The notes below the pieces were generated by a model. It saw only the letters and a program-made list of their open reading frames with translations. It made no database searches and was not told the DNA's origin. Of a stretch of DNA of 64,000 bases, positions 46,997 through 59,666 are shown piece after piece (positions within the stretch are counted from its first letter, which is position 1; each line of letters begins with the position of its first letter). Position numbers and translations under genes: made by a program. Origin of the DNA: Monocercomonoides exilis (Eukaryota > Preaxostyla > Oxymonadida > Polymastigidae); the NCBI GenBank assembly GCA_001643675.2, contig LSRY02000001.1:1920001-1984000 (forward strand), written 5' to 3'.

Positions 46997-48227
46997 TTAC
47001 CACATTTCTTCATCTTCATCATCTTCTTCCCCATCTTCATCTTCATCCAAATCATTGTAATTATCTTCATCGTTATATTCGCCTTCATTTCCTTCTCCTT
47101 CTCCTTCTTCTCCTTCTTCTCCTTCTCCTTCTCCTTCTTCTCCCTCAATTTTCCTTTCTTCTGATTCATTTGCCTCATAATCACTAACATTCTCACCATT
47201 CTCTTCTGAATCCGCTTCTTCTTCAGCCATTTCATCATCATCATCTTCTTCTTCTTTTCTTTCTTCTCCTTCTTCTCTTTCCTCCTCCTCTTCTTCATTT
47301 CCTTCCTCTTTCTCTTCTTCATTTCCTTCTTCTTTTCCTTCTCCTCCTTCTTCCTCCTCCTTCTCTTCATTATGCTCATCATCTTCTTCTTCTCTTTCGC
47401 TTTGCCCATCAAATTCATTATCATGTTCATCATTATCTTCTTCCTCCTCTTCCTCTTCCTTCTCCCTCTCCTCTTCTTTCTCTTCTTCTTTCTCTTCTTC
47501 TTCTCCTTCTTCTTTCTCTTCTCCTTCTTCTTTCTCTTCTTCTTCTTCTTTCTCTTCCTTTTCTTCTTCTTCCTTTTCTTCTTCTTCCATTCTCTTCTGA
47601 TACTCCAGAAACATTTCTCTGTCTTTCTTTGTTATCCTCTTGTTCCCATCAACATCGAAACATTCATTTTTCTTCTGCTCTTTCGAAATATCTGCCTTTT
47701 TCATCGGCTTTTCTTCATTTTCTTTCTCTCTTTCTCTTTCCCTTTCTCTCTCTTTTTCTTCTTCATTGTCTTCTTCTTCTTCCTCTTTTATTTTCTTCTC
47801 CTTTGATAGAATCTCCAATGTTGGTATAACAGAATCAAAATCAATCTTTTTTGATTTTGCTTTTTCTTTTGCTTTTTCTTCTTCCATTGCTTCTTTTTCT
47901 TCCTTCTCTTTCTCTTTCTCTTTCTCTTTTCCCTCTTCCTCATTCTTCTCCTTCTCTTCTTTCTCTTCTTTCTCTTCTTTCTCCTCCTCTTTCTTCTCTT
48001 CTTTCTCCTTCTTTATTCCTTTCTCTCTCTTCTCTTTCTTCCCTTCTTTCCTCTTCTCCTTCTCCTCTTCCTCTTCCTCCTTCTCTCTTGCCATTCTCTC
48101 CAACATTTGTCTGCTTGTTTCTTCTTCTTTCTTCTCAACCGCCGGCAATTCTGAACAGAAAACGGGCTGCCACTCAAGCTTCATCACAGCCACGGATATG
48201 TTGTCTCTCTCTATTTTATCAGAGGAA

Positions 48228-48259
<32 letters not shown>

Positions 48260-50911
48260 AGAAGAAGAGGTGTCTGAAAAATAATAATAATAATAATAAC
48301 AATAACAATAATAAAGAATAGAGAAATTAGACAAAACACATTAAATGAAAAATGAAATAATAAAAATGAAAATATAATTCTAATAAAAGAAAAAAAAAAA
48401 GAAAAGAAAAATATTCAAAAAATTTTTTCTTTCTTTCTTCTTTTTATAATATACAAGAAAAAGAAAAAATGAACATTCTTCATTCAACAACACACTTTCT
48501 GCACTTTTATTTGTTTTTCCTTTGTTTTTGCTGTCATATCGCTTCAGTGCTTCAGAAAGCAAACAAGAAGATATTTCCTGTGCAGACGGATAAACAAGAG
48601 GAAATGTCACTTTAACATCTTCTTCTTCTTCTTCTCTTTCTCCTTCTCTCTTTTCCTCTTTTGTAGAAGAAGAAGAAGAAGAAGAAGAAGAAGATTCACA
48701 ATTTTCTCCTTTCTTCTTCTCTTTCTCTTTCTCTTTCTCCTTCTCTTCTTTCTCTTTCTCCTCTTTCTCCTTCTGTTGTGCCAACATATTTGCCATTGCT
48801 GCTGCTGCTGATGCTCTCAATGGCTGTGGAACAGAAGATTGATCAACAATTCGCAAACCTCCTGATTTATTTCCATTTGCTCCATATTGTTGGCTTTGTG
48901 AAGAAGAAGAGGGAGAAGAAGAAGAAGAAGAAGAAGAAGAATTATTCCCTCCTCCTCCTCCTCCTTCCTTTTGTGACGAATGAAGAATTGCGATTTCTTC
49001 CTTTGTGAGAATGGCATCGATGTCTTTGTATTGATCTGGGTGTGCTTTAGCCTGTGTGACCAGCTCTTCAGTGAAGATGGTGATGCGAGGAGAAGGAGAA
49101 GAGAAAGATTTAGAGGAAGAAGAAGAGAGAGAAGAGGAAGAGGAAGAAGAAGAAGAAGAGGAAGAAGAAGAAGATTTTGGTGATTTAGAAGAAGATTTTA
49201 TTGAAGAAGAAGAAGAAGAAGAAGAACTAGAAAATTCTTTTTCTTTGCCATCTTTCTCGTTCATTGGATGCTTTTTGTGAGTGGCGAGGTGAGGTGAGGT
49301 TGATACGACACTCACATTTATCCGCTTTGAAATGAGCATTTGACATTCTTCGGGTGAAATCACGTCCCACAACTGAAGAAGGAAATAATTAAATTAAATT
49401 AAATTATTTAATTAATTTTGATTTTGGTTTTTGGATTTGTTGGGAAGGGGGGTTAGATAAGAATAAATAAACAGATAGAAATAGAAAAAAATAGGAAAAA
49501 AAAAATAAAGAAGAAGAAGAAGAAGAAGAAGAATAAAAAATGAAAAATAAATTAATAAAAAATAAATAAAAATAAACAAAATAAAAAATTAAAATAACAA
49601 TCAAAAAACTCATTCATTTAACCAATCCATACCCCATCAGTCGCCACCACCACCCACAGAGGAGGTGGAATCAATCTGTCTGTGCCTTCTTCATCCAGCT
49701 CATCTGCTTCCACATCGTCTTCCTCCTCTTCTCCTTCTCCTCCTTCTCCTCTTCTTCCCTTCACCTTCATTGTTATTCCCATCATCCCCTTCCTCACTTT
49801 TGCCTTTGTTTTCACCACCCCTGTCATTTCTTCCTCTCTTTTCCTTCTTCTTTCTTCTTCTTTCTTCTCTTTCTCTCTCTCTTTCCTCTCCTCTTTCCTC
49901 TTCTGGAAATCCCACAATGCTGCTTCGTGTTCTTTTTTTCTCTGAATTAGCAGTTTTTTCAGTGCTTTTCCAAAGCCAGTGAAGGGAGTCAGAGCAAGGC
50001 GACTAACAAAAGGGGTGCTGATTGTCTGTGGAGAAGAGAAATCGCCTAGGGAGCGGGTGATGTGGAGGCCTGGAGAAAGAGAAAGAGAAAGAGAAAGAGA
50101 AAGAGAAAGAGAAAGAGAAAGAAAGAAAGAAAAATAAAACAAAACAAAACAAAAAAAAAAAAAAATAACACATTCAAAAAAAAAGAGAGAAAGAAATGCA
50201 ATAATATAATACCGTTTATTCTGTTGGCCATGATAGATCCGTCGTCTTCGCCAACAATAGCACCGCTGTTGACACAACGTTGTTTTTCATCTGTGTTTGA
50301 TGAATGATGAAACTCACTCATTTCAAGTGGAGGGTATGTTGGATCAGAGGAACTGGAGGAAGAGGAGGAGGAGGAGAAGGAAGGGAAAGAGGGAAAGAAA
50401 ATGAAAATAAAAAAAAATTAAAAATTAAAGAAGAAGAAGAAGAAGAGGAGGAGGAGAGAAAGGAATAAAGAAAGGAATAAAGAAAGGAATAAAGAAAAGA
50501 AAAGAAAAGGGTAAAAGAAAAAGTAAAGAAAAAGTAAAGAAAAAGATAAAAGAAAATGAAAAATAAAATAAAATAAAATAAAAATAAACAAACAATAGAA
50601 AAGCTTCAGAATCTCCGACGTTTGCGAAGAGCAGTTCTTTTGATTCGATTGGAGTGACAATCACATCGCGAAAAGAAGAAAGGCAATCATTTGAAGAGGA
50701 AGAGGAGGAAGAGGAGGAAGAGGAGGAAGAGGAGGAAGAGGAAGAGGAAGAAGAAGAATTTTCGTTATTGCTATAATTGCTATTATTATTATTATTATTA
50801 GAATTTATTTGAGTTTGTGGTGTTTGTGATTGCGATTGTGATAAAGATTCAGATTTCTCTGCTAAAGTTGAAGGTTCATTGGATGAAGGAGAAAGAGGAG
50901 AAGAGGAGGAG

Positions 50912-50946
<35 letters not shown>

Positions 50947-52894
50947 GGAAGAAGAAGAATTAGCAGAAGAATTCTTCAAGGGCCTAATTAGAACAGGAAC
51001 GCCAGCATTATTTAGAGAGTAAAGAGAAGAAGAAGAAGAAGAAGAAGAAGATGATGATGTGGAGGTGTTGTGGATAGCAGCAATGCTTGCGGTTGTTCCG
51101 GCATTGAAAAACACATCACGTGAGGTTTCTTGCATTAGTTGCTCGATTTCCTGTGAAAATAAAAAATGAAAAAATATTAATGAAAAAAATTAAATAAATA
51201 AATAAAAAATTATCAAATAATTTTATTTGTTTAATTAGAACAAGTAAATAAATACATAAACAATTACATTGGTTCAAAAAAAAAAAGACATAGAAGGAAT
51301 ATGAATGAATTAGTGAAAGAAAGAAAAGAAAGAAAAGAAAGAAAAGGAAAAAAAAATAGGAAAAATAAAAAGAAAGAAAATATATAAAAAGAAAATATTA
51401 AAAAAAAAATAATCCATGTTTAAATATAATGTCACACCGTAAACATGTTCTGGAAAGCCGACACAGCAGCTTTCTTATTATTTCCATCTTCCTCCTCTTC
51501 CTCCTCTTTCTCTTCTTTCTTCTCTTTCTTCTCTTTCTTCTCTTTCTTCTCTTTCTTCTCTTCCTTCTCTTCCTTCTCAAACTGCTGCAAAAGCAATGGA
51601 ATGCAGTTATTTCTCGCTAATTGTGATGCTTTTTTCCCGCTTTTTTGGTCAGACGAATGGCCATCAAAGACACAAACAGCTGCTTCTATTGGCTGCATTC
51701 CTGTGGAGCAGATACCGATTGAGTCGTCCTGAAGAGAAAAAAAAAAAAAAAATTATTTTTTTTTTTGTTATAAGAAGAGGGGAGAGGAAGGAGAAGGGGA
51801 AGAAAGGGAAATAAAATTAAAAATAGATATTTAACGTTTTATTTTGAATATTATAATAAAAACATATTTCAATAAAGAAATTTGACAAAGTTTAACAAAA
51901 AGATAAAATGGCATAAAAAATTACAAAAATAGATCTTAACCTCCATATTTATTTTGTTCCTATCGCTTGCCACAGACACCGTAGGAACCAGAATAACTGA
52001 TCCATCCCAAAACAAACTGCCCTGCTCTTCATTCGCCTCCCCCTTTCGATTTTCGCTTCCTTTCGCTCTTTCTTTCATTTTGACACGTATGTCAACTCCT
52101 GCTTTCATCTCAGCCATCCGCCGCGATTCTCTATTGATAACAATCGAAAGCATTTCATATTCCTTTTTTATCATTTCAATCTCTTCTTTCATCATTGAAG
52201 CTTTTCCTTTTTCTTTCAACAACAAAGGTGGGTAAGCGCGGTCCAACTTGCTATCCAATTTGAACATTCCTTTTTCTTGCTTTGCTGTTAATATTTGCTT
52301 TTGGGGTGAACCTTTTGCATTTAGTGTTGAACCTTTGATATTCTTGGAAGAGCTTGTCACATTTTGAGGCGAACTTTTTGCTTTTTTTGTTTCAAGTTTT
52401 GCTTTTTCACTTATCGCTTGCTTTCCTTTTGGAGGTTCAGTATTTTCACGCCCAAAACAATAATAAGATAATCTCGAAATGTCACCGTAAATTCTGTCTT
52501 TTTGAGCTGAAAACAAAAAATGATTAAATTGCAAAATTATTTTTGCAAACGTGGCTTAGCTTGTTCTTCGAGCTGCAGAGAAATAAATGTCTTTCGAGAT
52601 TGGGGTGTAAGCTTGTCTGGTGTCTTTTTGATTGGACTGAATGAAGAAATTTATAATTGTGTGTTAAAATCTAGAATAAAGAAAAGAGTTGCATAATACC
52701 TTTTCTCGTACTATAAATCAATATAAAAGAATACGATAATAGTCAAAAAATGATCCAATCATTGAAATGAACATCGAAATTTTTTGAAATATTATTAATG
52801 CTTGTTATAAGTTTTCAAAGAAAAGATAAACATTTTTAGTCCTTGAGTCTTGAGTTCCGTTTAAAGAGGAATTAAGAGACTGGTTGCTACTCAT
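46997..52894 (-). CDS. PPM/PP2C-type protein phosphatase with low-complexity inserts, 10 exons
   Basis: Exons 52894-52832, 52710-52700, 52636-52551, 52506-51941, 51728-51438, 51150-50594, 50352-50213, 50069-49633, 49372-48496 and 48273-46997 join in phase to 1434 residues. The PP2C motifs appear in order: NKINMED (about 243), CVFDGH (about 264), GTTASIA, LLFANVGDSEAF (about 515), LHITRSLGDF (about 575), VVVATDGLWDVIS (about 720) and RDNISVAV (about 1035). The metal-binding Asp residues are all present. The catalytic domain, usually 250-300 residues, is spread over about 800 by poly-Ser, poly-Glu and Lys/Glu inserts. A further 400-residue Glu/Lys tail follows. The expected role is Mg/Mn-dependent Ser/Thr dephosphorylation. 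Exon 2 is only 11 bases. The gene lies 397 bp downstream of the CFAP45-like gene on the same strand. Confidence 0.88.
50070..50130 (+). repeat. GAGAAA hexamer tract in a phosphatase intron
   Basis: About ten copies of GAGAAA on the plus strand within intron 7, which makes the sense strand of the intron a polypyrimidine tract next to the acceptor. Confidence 0.8.
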
Positions 52895-53291
52895 CGAATT
52901 GCTTATATTATCAAATAGAAAGCAAATTATTAATGATCGCAACCCTTAACAGCTTGTGATGAAATTTAATTTAAAACATCTTTTAAAAATGACTCATAAA
53001 AAGTGAATAGAAAAGATTAAAAATGCTTTTGAGAAAGAGTAAGTGGGTGACATGAAAAGATAAAAGCAAGAGAAAGCTGTTAAGAAAAAAACTGGGATGT
53101 GAGAAATAAATGAACAATACTTTTATCCATTAGAGTATGAATCTAAAAGAATATAAACTCTTCACAAGAACAAATAAAAATTAAAATGCAAATGAAACAT
53201 AAAAAATGTACTGTTTTCGTTGTTCATTTTTATTTTTATTTTATTTTTATTAATTTTTTAATATTTTATTTTTTTAAAACTTACCAAAATA

Positions 53292-54564
53292 TTAGACCTT
53301 CATCTTCTCCAGATCCACAATATACTTTTCAGGAATATTTTCCTGTCTCAACTCAGCCAGTTTCTTTGCCTTCAATCGCTCTAATCTTTGTTTTCTCTCT
53401 GCTTCTGCACGGCGCAGTGTTTCTCCTTCTCTCAGCTCAGCGTCTCTTTTGTCACGTGCTTCTTGACGCCGGGCTTCGATTTGCTCCTGTTTATGTGGAA
53501 GAGAAAGAAGAGAAGAGAGAGAAGAGAAGGAAGAAGAGGAAAAGAGAAGGAAAAAAGAAAAAGGAAGAAAAAGGAAGAAAAAAGAGAAAGAAAGAAAGAG
53601 AAGAAGAAGAAGAAGAGAGAAAGAGGAATGGAAATAGAAAGAGAAGGAAGAAGAAGAACGATGGAAAGAAGGAAAGAGAAAGAAGGAAAATGAAAGAGAA
53701 GAAAGAGAAAGAGAGAAAGAGAGAAAGAGAGAAAGAGAGAAAGAGAGAAAGAGAGAAAGAGAGAAAGAGAAAGAGATAGAGATAGAGAGAGCAAGAGAAA
53801 GAGATGAATGGGAAGGAAAAGTGAAGAAAGAGAAAGAGAAAGGTTAAATAAATAAATAAATAAAGAGAATTTTGAATAAATAAGAATTATAAAATTGTTG
53901 TCTCTTTGCTAAAAAATACTTAACTTTCTCACAATTAGCATTTTTTTCTCAAAAATTTTTGAGAGAATAAAAAATTTCACTCAAAATTCATTTTTTCCCT
54001 CTTCCTCCCCCTCTCCCTCTCTTCTCCTCTTTTCCTCTTCCTCTCCTCCTCTCCTCCTCTCCTCCTCTCCTCCCCTTCTCCTCTTCTCCTTCTCCACACC
54101 TTCAATCCGCTCAGATGCTCCTGTGACTTAAACGCCCTTGTCCTGATCATCGTCCTCTCCTTCTCGCTCTCTGCTTTTTCGACCTCCAAATTCCGCTCAA
54201 ATTCTTCTCTTTCTCTTTTTTCTGCGTCTTCCAGCAGTATCTTCTTCGCCATCACCTGCAAATCGCGCGCTTCTTTCGTCTCTCGCTCCATTCGCGCCCG
54301 TTTCTCCGCTTCTTCCTGTAAAAAGAAAAAGAAAAAGAAAAAGAAAAAGAAAAAGAAAAAGAAAAAGAAAAAGAAAAAAAGAAAAAAGAAAAAATAAATA
54401 AATAAAAGAAAGAAAGAAAAAACAATATATTAACGTTGTTATGTAATAATAATAATTATTCTTCGAATCTAAAATATATATAGAAATAAATAAATATCTT
54501 CACAAATATCAACCCATCTTTCTCTTCTCTTTTTTATTCACCCCTTCTTCTTCTTCTCTCTCTC

Positions 54565-54606
<42 letters not shown>

Positions 54607-54813
54607 CCCTTCTCCCTCCTCCAACACACTTTCTGCTTCTTCCTCCATGCCCTTTCCTCAGCCTCAGTTGCCCTCTTCGCATTCAGCTGGTCTTTGATGG
54701 CCTGCTCGTCGATCATCTTCTCCTGCATCGCCCTCAACCTGGCTGTCTCTAACTCCCTTTCTTTCTTCTTCCTCAGCTGCTCGGCCTCGTATGCTGCTTC
54801 TCGCTCCTGAAAT

Positions 54814-54847
<34 letters not shown>

Positions 54848-55011
54848 AAGAGAAAGAGAGAGAGAAAAAGAGGAAGAGAAAGAGGAAGAGAAGAGAAATA
54901 AAAATATTAAAAAAAAAAAAAAAGAAAATTATAAAGAAAGATGAGACAAAAGAGATATAAAAGAGAGATAGATAAATAAAAATAAATAAAGAAAGAAAGG
55001 AAATATTAAAA

Positions 55012-55090
<79 letters not shown>

Positions 55091-56323
55091 TAAGAGAAAA
55101 TCACAATAATTCTATAATTATTTTTCTTTTTCTTCTTTTTCTTCTTTTTCTTCTTTTTCTTCTTTTTCTTCTTTTTCTTCTTTTTCTTCTTTTTCTTCTT
55201 TTTCTTCTTTTTCTTTTCTATATTTATAAACAAACCGCTTTTGCTTTTTGATATTCAACAACTTTCAAATCTTCCAAGTGATCCAACTCAATTTGCCGTT
55301 TTTTCGTCTCCTGGAATCGGATGTTCTCCTTCACAATCTCTTCTTGAAGCGCTCTAATAACACACATCACACGAAGTATTGTTGAAATGCAATATATATA
55401 TATATATAAATATATTCATTTCATTAAATCATATAATTCCCAGTTAAAACAATATAAAAATGAATTCCTATTAAAAAAAAATAATTACAATGAAATTAAT
55501 AACCTGCTCTTTGCTGCTTTTATTTTTTGCTGCTCTATCTCTTCTTGTCTTTGCCGCTCCATATCCCTAAGTCTGGCTTCTCCTTCCCTTTCAATTTCAT
55601 CTCTTTGCCTTTCTTTCTCCATTTTTCTTTCCTGGATTTGTTGTACAACAACTTTTGCTCCTTCTCTTCTTTCAATAGCCTTTGCTCTCTCTTCTGCTTC
55701 TCTTTTTTCCAATTCTCGAACTCGCTCTTCTTCCATCAAGCGCGCCCAAGCCATCTCCTCTTCTCTTTCTTTTTGTTTTGCCATGCGTTTTTCTTCCCGT
55801 TGTTTATCTCTAACTCCAACAGTACGAGCATATTGCATCAAACTATCCATATATTTTGCTTCGTCAAGTTCTTCATCTTTCTGCTCTTCAGCAGCTGCAA
55901 CAAGTTGATCATGCTCAATTTTGTGCAGAGCATCAATGTCTGAAAGCTCAGTTTTGCTTTGTCGTTCCTTTTCCCTATCAAGTATTAATTGCTTTCTTCG
56001 TTGGGACGCGAGCATCTGTTGCTGTGTTGCTTGAAGTTTAAATTGTCTAGTTTTTTCCTTTTCTTCAGCATCTAACCCGGCAAGACCCTAATAAATAATA
56101 TGAAAAAGAAGAACACTATTAAGAAAATGAAGATAATTTGTGCAACCTTCATTCTCGCTAATTCTGCTCTTGTAAGAACAACAACCTTTCCATCATTTTT
56201 TATACCTCCCGAAAAACGAGTGCCCGTTCGTGAAGTCGACTGAAGGAGGAAGAGAAAGCAATTTTGAAATTTAAAAAAATATGCACGAAAACTCATATCC
56301 CGTATTACAATAAAACAAACCAT
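53292..56323 (-). CDS. CFAP45: CFAP45-like flagellar coiled-coil protein, 7 exons
   Basis: Exons 56321-56323 (ATG only, tentative), 56239-56147, 56087-55504, 55353-55236, 54806-54630, 54315-54100 and 53486-53292 join in phase to 461 residues. The animal protein is about 550. Almost the whole chain is Glu/Lys/Arg/Gln-rich coiled coil. Landmarks shared with CFAP45 (CCDC19/NESG1) are VVLTRAELARMK near the start, GAKVVVQQIQERK, ELETARLRAMQEK, EEFERNLEVEKAE and KKLAELRQENIPEKYIVD at the end. CFAP45 is a protein of the doublet-microtubule lumen (B-tubule) in motile cilia. A microtubule-inner role in flagella is inferred from that. The introns of 429, 314 and 613 bases (4, 5 and 6) are nearly pure pyrimidine on the sense strand in places. 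The start exon is the weakest part; an upstream first exon may exist. Confidence 0.85.
53490..53850 (+). repeat. Purine-rich (GAGA/GAAA) intron tract
   Basis: Nearly uninterrupted A/G sequence on the plus strand in the last CFAP45 intron, including a GAGAGAAA array at about 53705-53780. It is the complement of a long sense-strand polypyrimidine run. Confidence 0.85.
55017..55090 (+). repeat. AAT trinucleotide microsatellite
   Basis: About 23 AAT/ATA triplets in CFAP45 intron 4. Confidence 0.9.
55131..55218 (+). repeat. TTTTTCTTC nonamer tandem repeat
   Basis: Nine or ten copies of TTTTTCTTC in CFAP45 intron 4, close to the exon 4 donor. A Lys-only reading frame over it is an artefact. Confidence 0.9.
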
Positions 56324-56847
56324 CAAGAATTAAAAACGTTTAACTCTTCAGAAATATGGGTCAATAAATCAATTATTATTTGACAACGTGAGTTTAATGA
56401 AAAAATTTGGAAAAGAAGACAAACTAATATTACACAAGTGTGAAGTGATTATTATATAAACGTGTTCATTAAATCCGATGTTCGCTTTTTGAATAGATTG
56501 AAAAAAAAGTTAAAAAAAATTCAAAAAAAATATTTCAACGTACAAAGAAAAATCTTGTATCGAAACTTATTTTATTTTTGCATTTCAAATTTATAAAAAT
56601 TATTAACATTTTTATCAAAATGAAAATGTCGAATAGGAATGCATTTTTTTCGAGTTTGCATAATGAATGGTGAATATGCCTAAAAAAAGATAAAACAGAA
56701 ATTACATGGGGAAAAAAGATTCATATGTCTTTTCGAAGAGTTGTAAATTTCCTAATGAAAAGATATTTATTTAAATGAAATAAAATATATTGCATTTCAT
56801 AATTTTCCTCATTCATAAAGCATCAAGTCAGAATATACGCAAAAGTG
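56324..56847. other. AT-rich intergenic DNA
   Basis: No gene seen. It separates the 3' end of helical-family gene F from the start of the CFAP45-like gene. Confidence 0.65.
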
Positions 56848-58289
56848 TCACATAAACCTTCTCTTGAAAAGATGAAATACTTCACGAAAACTTGTGACTG
56901 CATCTTCATATCCTTCTTCTTCCATCTTTTCAAACATTTTTCTTTTCAACAGTTTTCTTTTCACTTCGTCCATTTCATCATCCTCTTCTTCTTTCCTTTT
57001 GTCTTCCTTTTTTTCTTCCAATCTTACTGAAATATTAATAAAGAACTCAAAACAAGAAAATTTTACCACGTTATTCAATGATTGATTCTGGATCACCTCC
57101 AAAACAGCATCAACAGCCCCTCCTTTCAGCAAGCAATTAACTTCCACAGATCTGCTTCTAACTGCTCTTTTAAATAAAAAGATACATTGATTGCTGATTT
57201 CTCTGCGATTATCCTTTGCTAATTGAAACACCTGCACAACGCTTTCGATCAGTCCGGAACATTCATCATTCCACAACTTGCACGAATCAAAGAAAGTGTC
57301 CAATGTTAAGAACCATTTCAACAAAACAAGCTCTTCTTTCGTTTCTTTTTCTTTTTTCTCATATTGAACTGTCCAATCCATAAATTTTGAAAGCTCTACC
57401 AATTCTCTTTTAACTTCCCTCGCAAAATGCAGCTCATTCACAATAACAACTTCTAATTCTTTTCCACTTTCCAATCTGTTGATCAAAAACTGCCAAGCAG
57501 ACTGAAATCCAAGTCGTGTTAGGTTGCAATGTTCCTGATGATGTTTGATGATCTCTAAAATTTCATTCAAATACAACCCTTGTTCCATTTCCTTATAAGA
57601 AATAACAAAAGTTTCAATAAATGGTCGGAAAACAATTCAAGAAATCAATAAACAAAACCTTATACTGCCCAATGTTGCTCAACGCAAGCAAAGCCATTTC
57701 CACATCCTCTTCAGCTTCCTCATTTTCCTCTTTGTTCGACACAAATCTCAGAAGACAAGGAACACAGATTGATAACAATTGGGGTGAAAAATATATGCAA
57801 AGAAAAAGATAGCATTCACAAAGATCAATCAGAAGCTTTTCATTTATTTTTTCTTTTTTCTGTTCTTCAACAATCATCTTCTCAAATCTTTCGTTCAAAG
57901 AAGATTCTGCAAAGATCCAAATATGCATAAATTTCAGCACAACGCAATATCCAACATGTTTCAGCATCAAGATTGTATTTCCCATTGAAAGTTTCACATC
58001 TTCAATCATAATTTTTATTCTATCAAACAGTTCTCTTGCGAAAACATAATAAAATTCTCCTTTGTCCATTTCCTCTATCAATTCATTCAATTTAAGGATT
58101 TTCTGTTTCTGTTCTTCTTCATTGTAATCTTCAAGTTCGTCAAACAATTCTTTAAAAATTTTGAAAAGATCATTATTTGCAAGAATTCATATGCAACTGC
58201 TATTGCACACCATTGAACTTTTTTGTGTTGTCTGTCTCCTGTATTTTTTTACAAAATATGACATCCAGAAAACAACATTCAAAAGCCAT
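56848..58289 (-). CDS. Helical-family protein F, 3 exons, intact
   Basis: Exons 58289-58211, 58149-57659 and 57591-56848 join in phase (1, then 0) to 437 residues. The introns are 61 and 67 bases (GTGTGC to TTTAAAG, GTTTTG to TTATAAG). The exon layout and phases equal those of member A at 7590-9055. Shared landmarks are LMLKHVGY and LLIDLCECYL, then SAWQFLINRL, LLKGGAVDAVLE and EEEGYEDAVTSF. Exon 1 starts MAFECCFLDVIFCKK and matches A only near its end. The protein is charged and helical, with an acidic Glu/Asp stretch near residue 400. There is no membrane segment or catalytic motif. Function is unknown. An armadillo-like scaffold is a guess from the repeated helices. Confidence 0.76.
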
Positions 58290-59388
58290 TAAAATTGAAT
58301 TTGAATATGATTGAATTGAAGAAATCAGAGCAAAACATGAACTCAAAGCAACATGAGAACATCAGCTTTCACACCATATATCTTTGCACTTGCATTTTAA
58401 AGAAAATATTACAAGAAAAAAAAAGTTTAATCTTTTCAAGTTTGTCATAATGGATGTTGAGATCATCACATTTGAATGATCAAAAATATTCCTTTTTGAA
58501 GTGAGAATCGGTAAGACAATATTTTCGGTATTATGGAACTTAATGGTATTCACTTTAACAGATTTGAAACATAAAGCAATGTTTTTATTTGTCATTTCAT
58601 TGTTTCATGTTCATATGTCATTGTGCGGAAACGTTTTCTCATGAAGTTGAAATCATTAGAAAAATAAATATTATCAAATTGTAAATGGGATTAAACCAAA
58701 AAATAATTATTGCCAAAGATGCATAAAACAGATATGTAATGGTGCTTCAGATGAAAAAGCGTTTTAAATGATTATGAGGGTTATTGAGGTGATGGAGATT
58801 GTGAAAAGTTCATCAGTATATTTTATAAATATGATATTAGAATTACATCAAAATTGATATTGTTTATTTTTCATATTTTTTTTTGTTAAAAACAGATTTC
58901 TTCAAACATTTATCACATTGTTCGTTCTTTCTACGTCACTCACAATTAGAATTCTTTCATTCAGAGAATATTAATCAAACAATATATTATCTTTTGAATG
59001 AGTATCAAAAATGGACAATTGATGAGATTTTTTGCTTCGACAAAGCATCGAGATTATTCATTCAATATATATTCCTTTTCAAAAGAAAAATATTCATAAT
59101 TATTTTTCTTTCAATTTTCCAATATTATTTCATTTGAAACCCATAAAAATATGAAGTGGGAAAACACTGCATAAAGACATTAGAAGGGAAGAAAAAAAGA
59201 AGAATGTTTAAATTAATTTTTTCCATAAAAATATTAATGAACATGTAATTAATAAAGATACATACAAATACATGCAAACGAATATACAATTATTATCTTC
59301 CTTTCTCATTTGTGATTGGTGCGATCTATCATTTGTATCATACAGATAAAAAACGAATCTGTTTCTTTTCACAAATCCATCGAACAAT
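58290..59388. other. AT-rich intergenic DNA
   Basis: No gene seen. The Phe-rich frame at 58883-59137 has no recognisable features. Confidence 0.6.
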
Positions 59389-59666
59389 TCATCCTCTATT
59401 TGCATTTTCTCCCATTTTTGATGCTGTTGTTACTGTTGCTGTTGAAGTCGTTGCAGAAGTTGAAGAAGTGATGGTTGTATTTGTTGTTGTTATTAATTGA
59501 ATGATTGTCCCTTCCTTTTCACCATCTGACTCACTTTCTGAGCTCTCAGCATATGCAATTGCATCTGAGGCTGTCATCACAATTGCATTCTCTGGAAAGT
59601 GCGAAAACAACTCCTTCTTTATCTCAAACTGCCACATCCTCCTGCTCGCATTCTCTTCCCAGCAGC
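59389..59666 (-). pseudogene. C-terminal kinase-tail fragment of a third receptor paralogue
   Basis: The frame reads SCWEENASRRMWQFEIKKEL, then FSHFPENAIVMTASDAIAYA and an acidic/Thr-rich tail ending at 59389. It aligns with the end of both receptor pseudokinases (LSSQPEDRLSLAGLKREFIQ, then RFPAGAAILTMSDAIDLEE), corresponding to kinase subdomains X-XI and the tail, but it is clearly diverged. Nothing upstream continues the domain. The fragment begins exactly where the duplicated 3' flank of the neighbouring gene stops. Confidence 0.72.

Noticed and set aside
46984-48321. Plus-strand Ser/Phe/Leu-rich frames opposite the phosphatase tail
   Set aside because: They are the complement of the Glu/Lys-rich exon 10, which is in phase with the PP2C DNISVAV motif.
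55006-55233. Poly-Lys/poly-Ile frame
   Set aside because: It is a reading of the TTTTTCTTC and AAT microsatellites within a CFAP45 intron.
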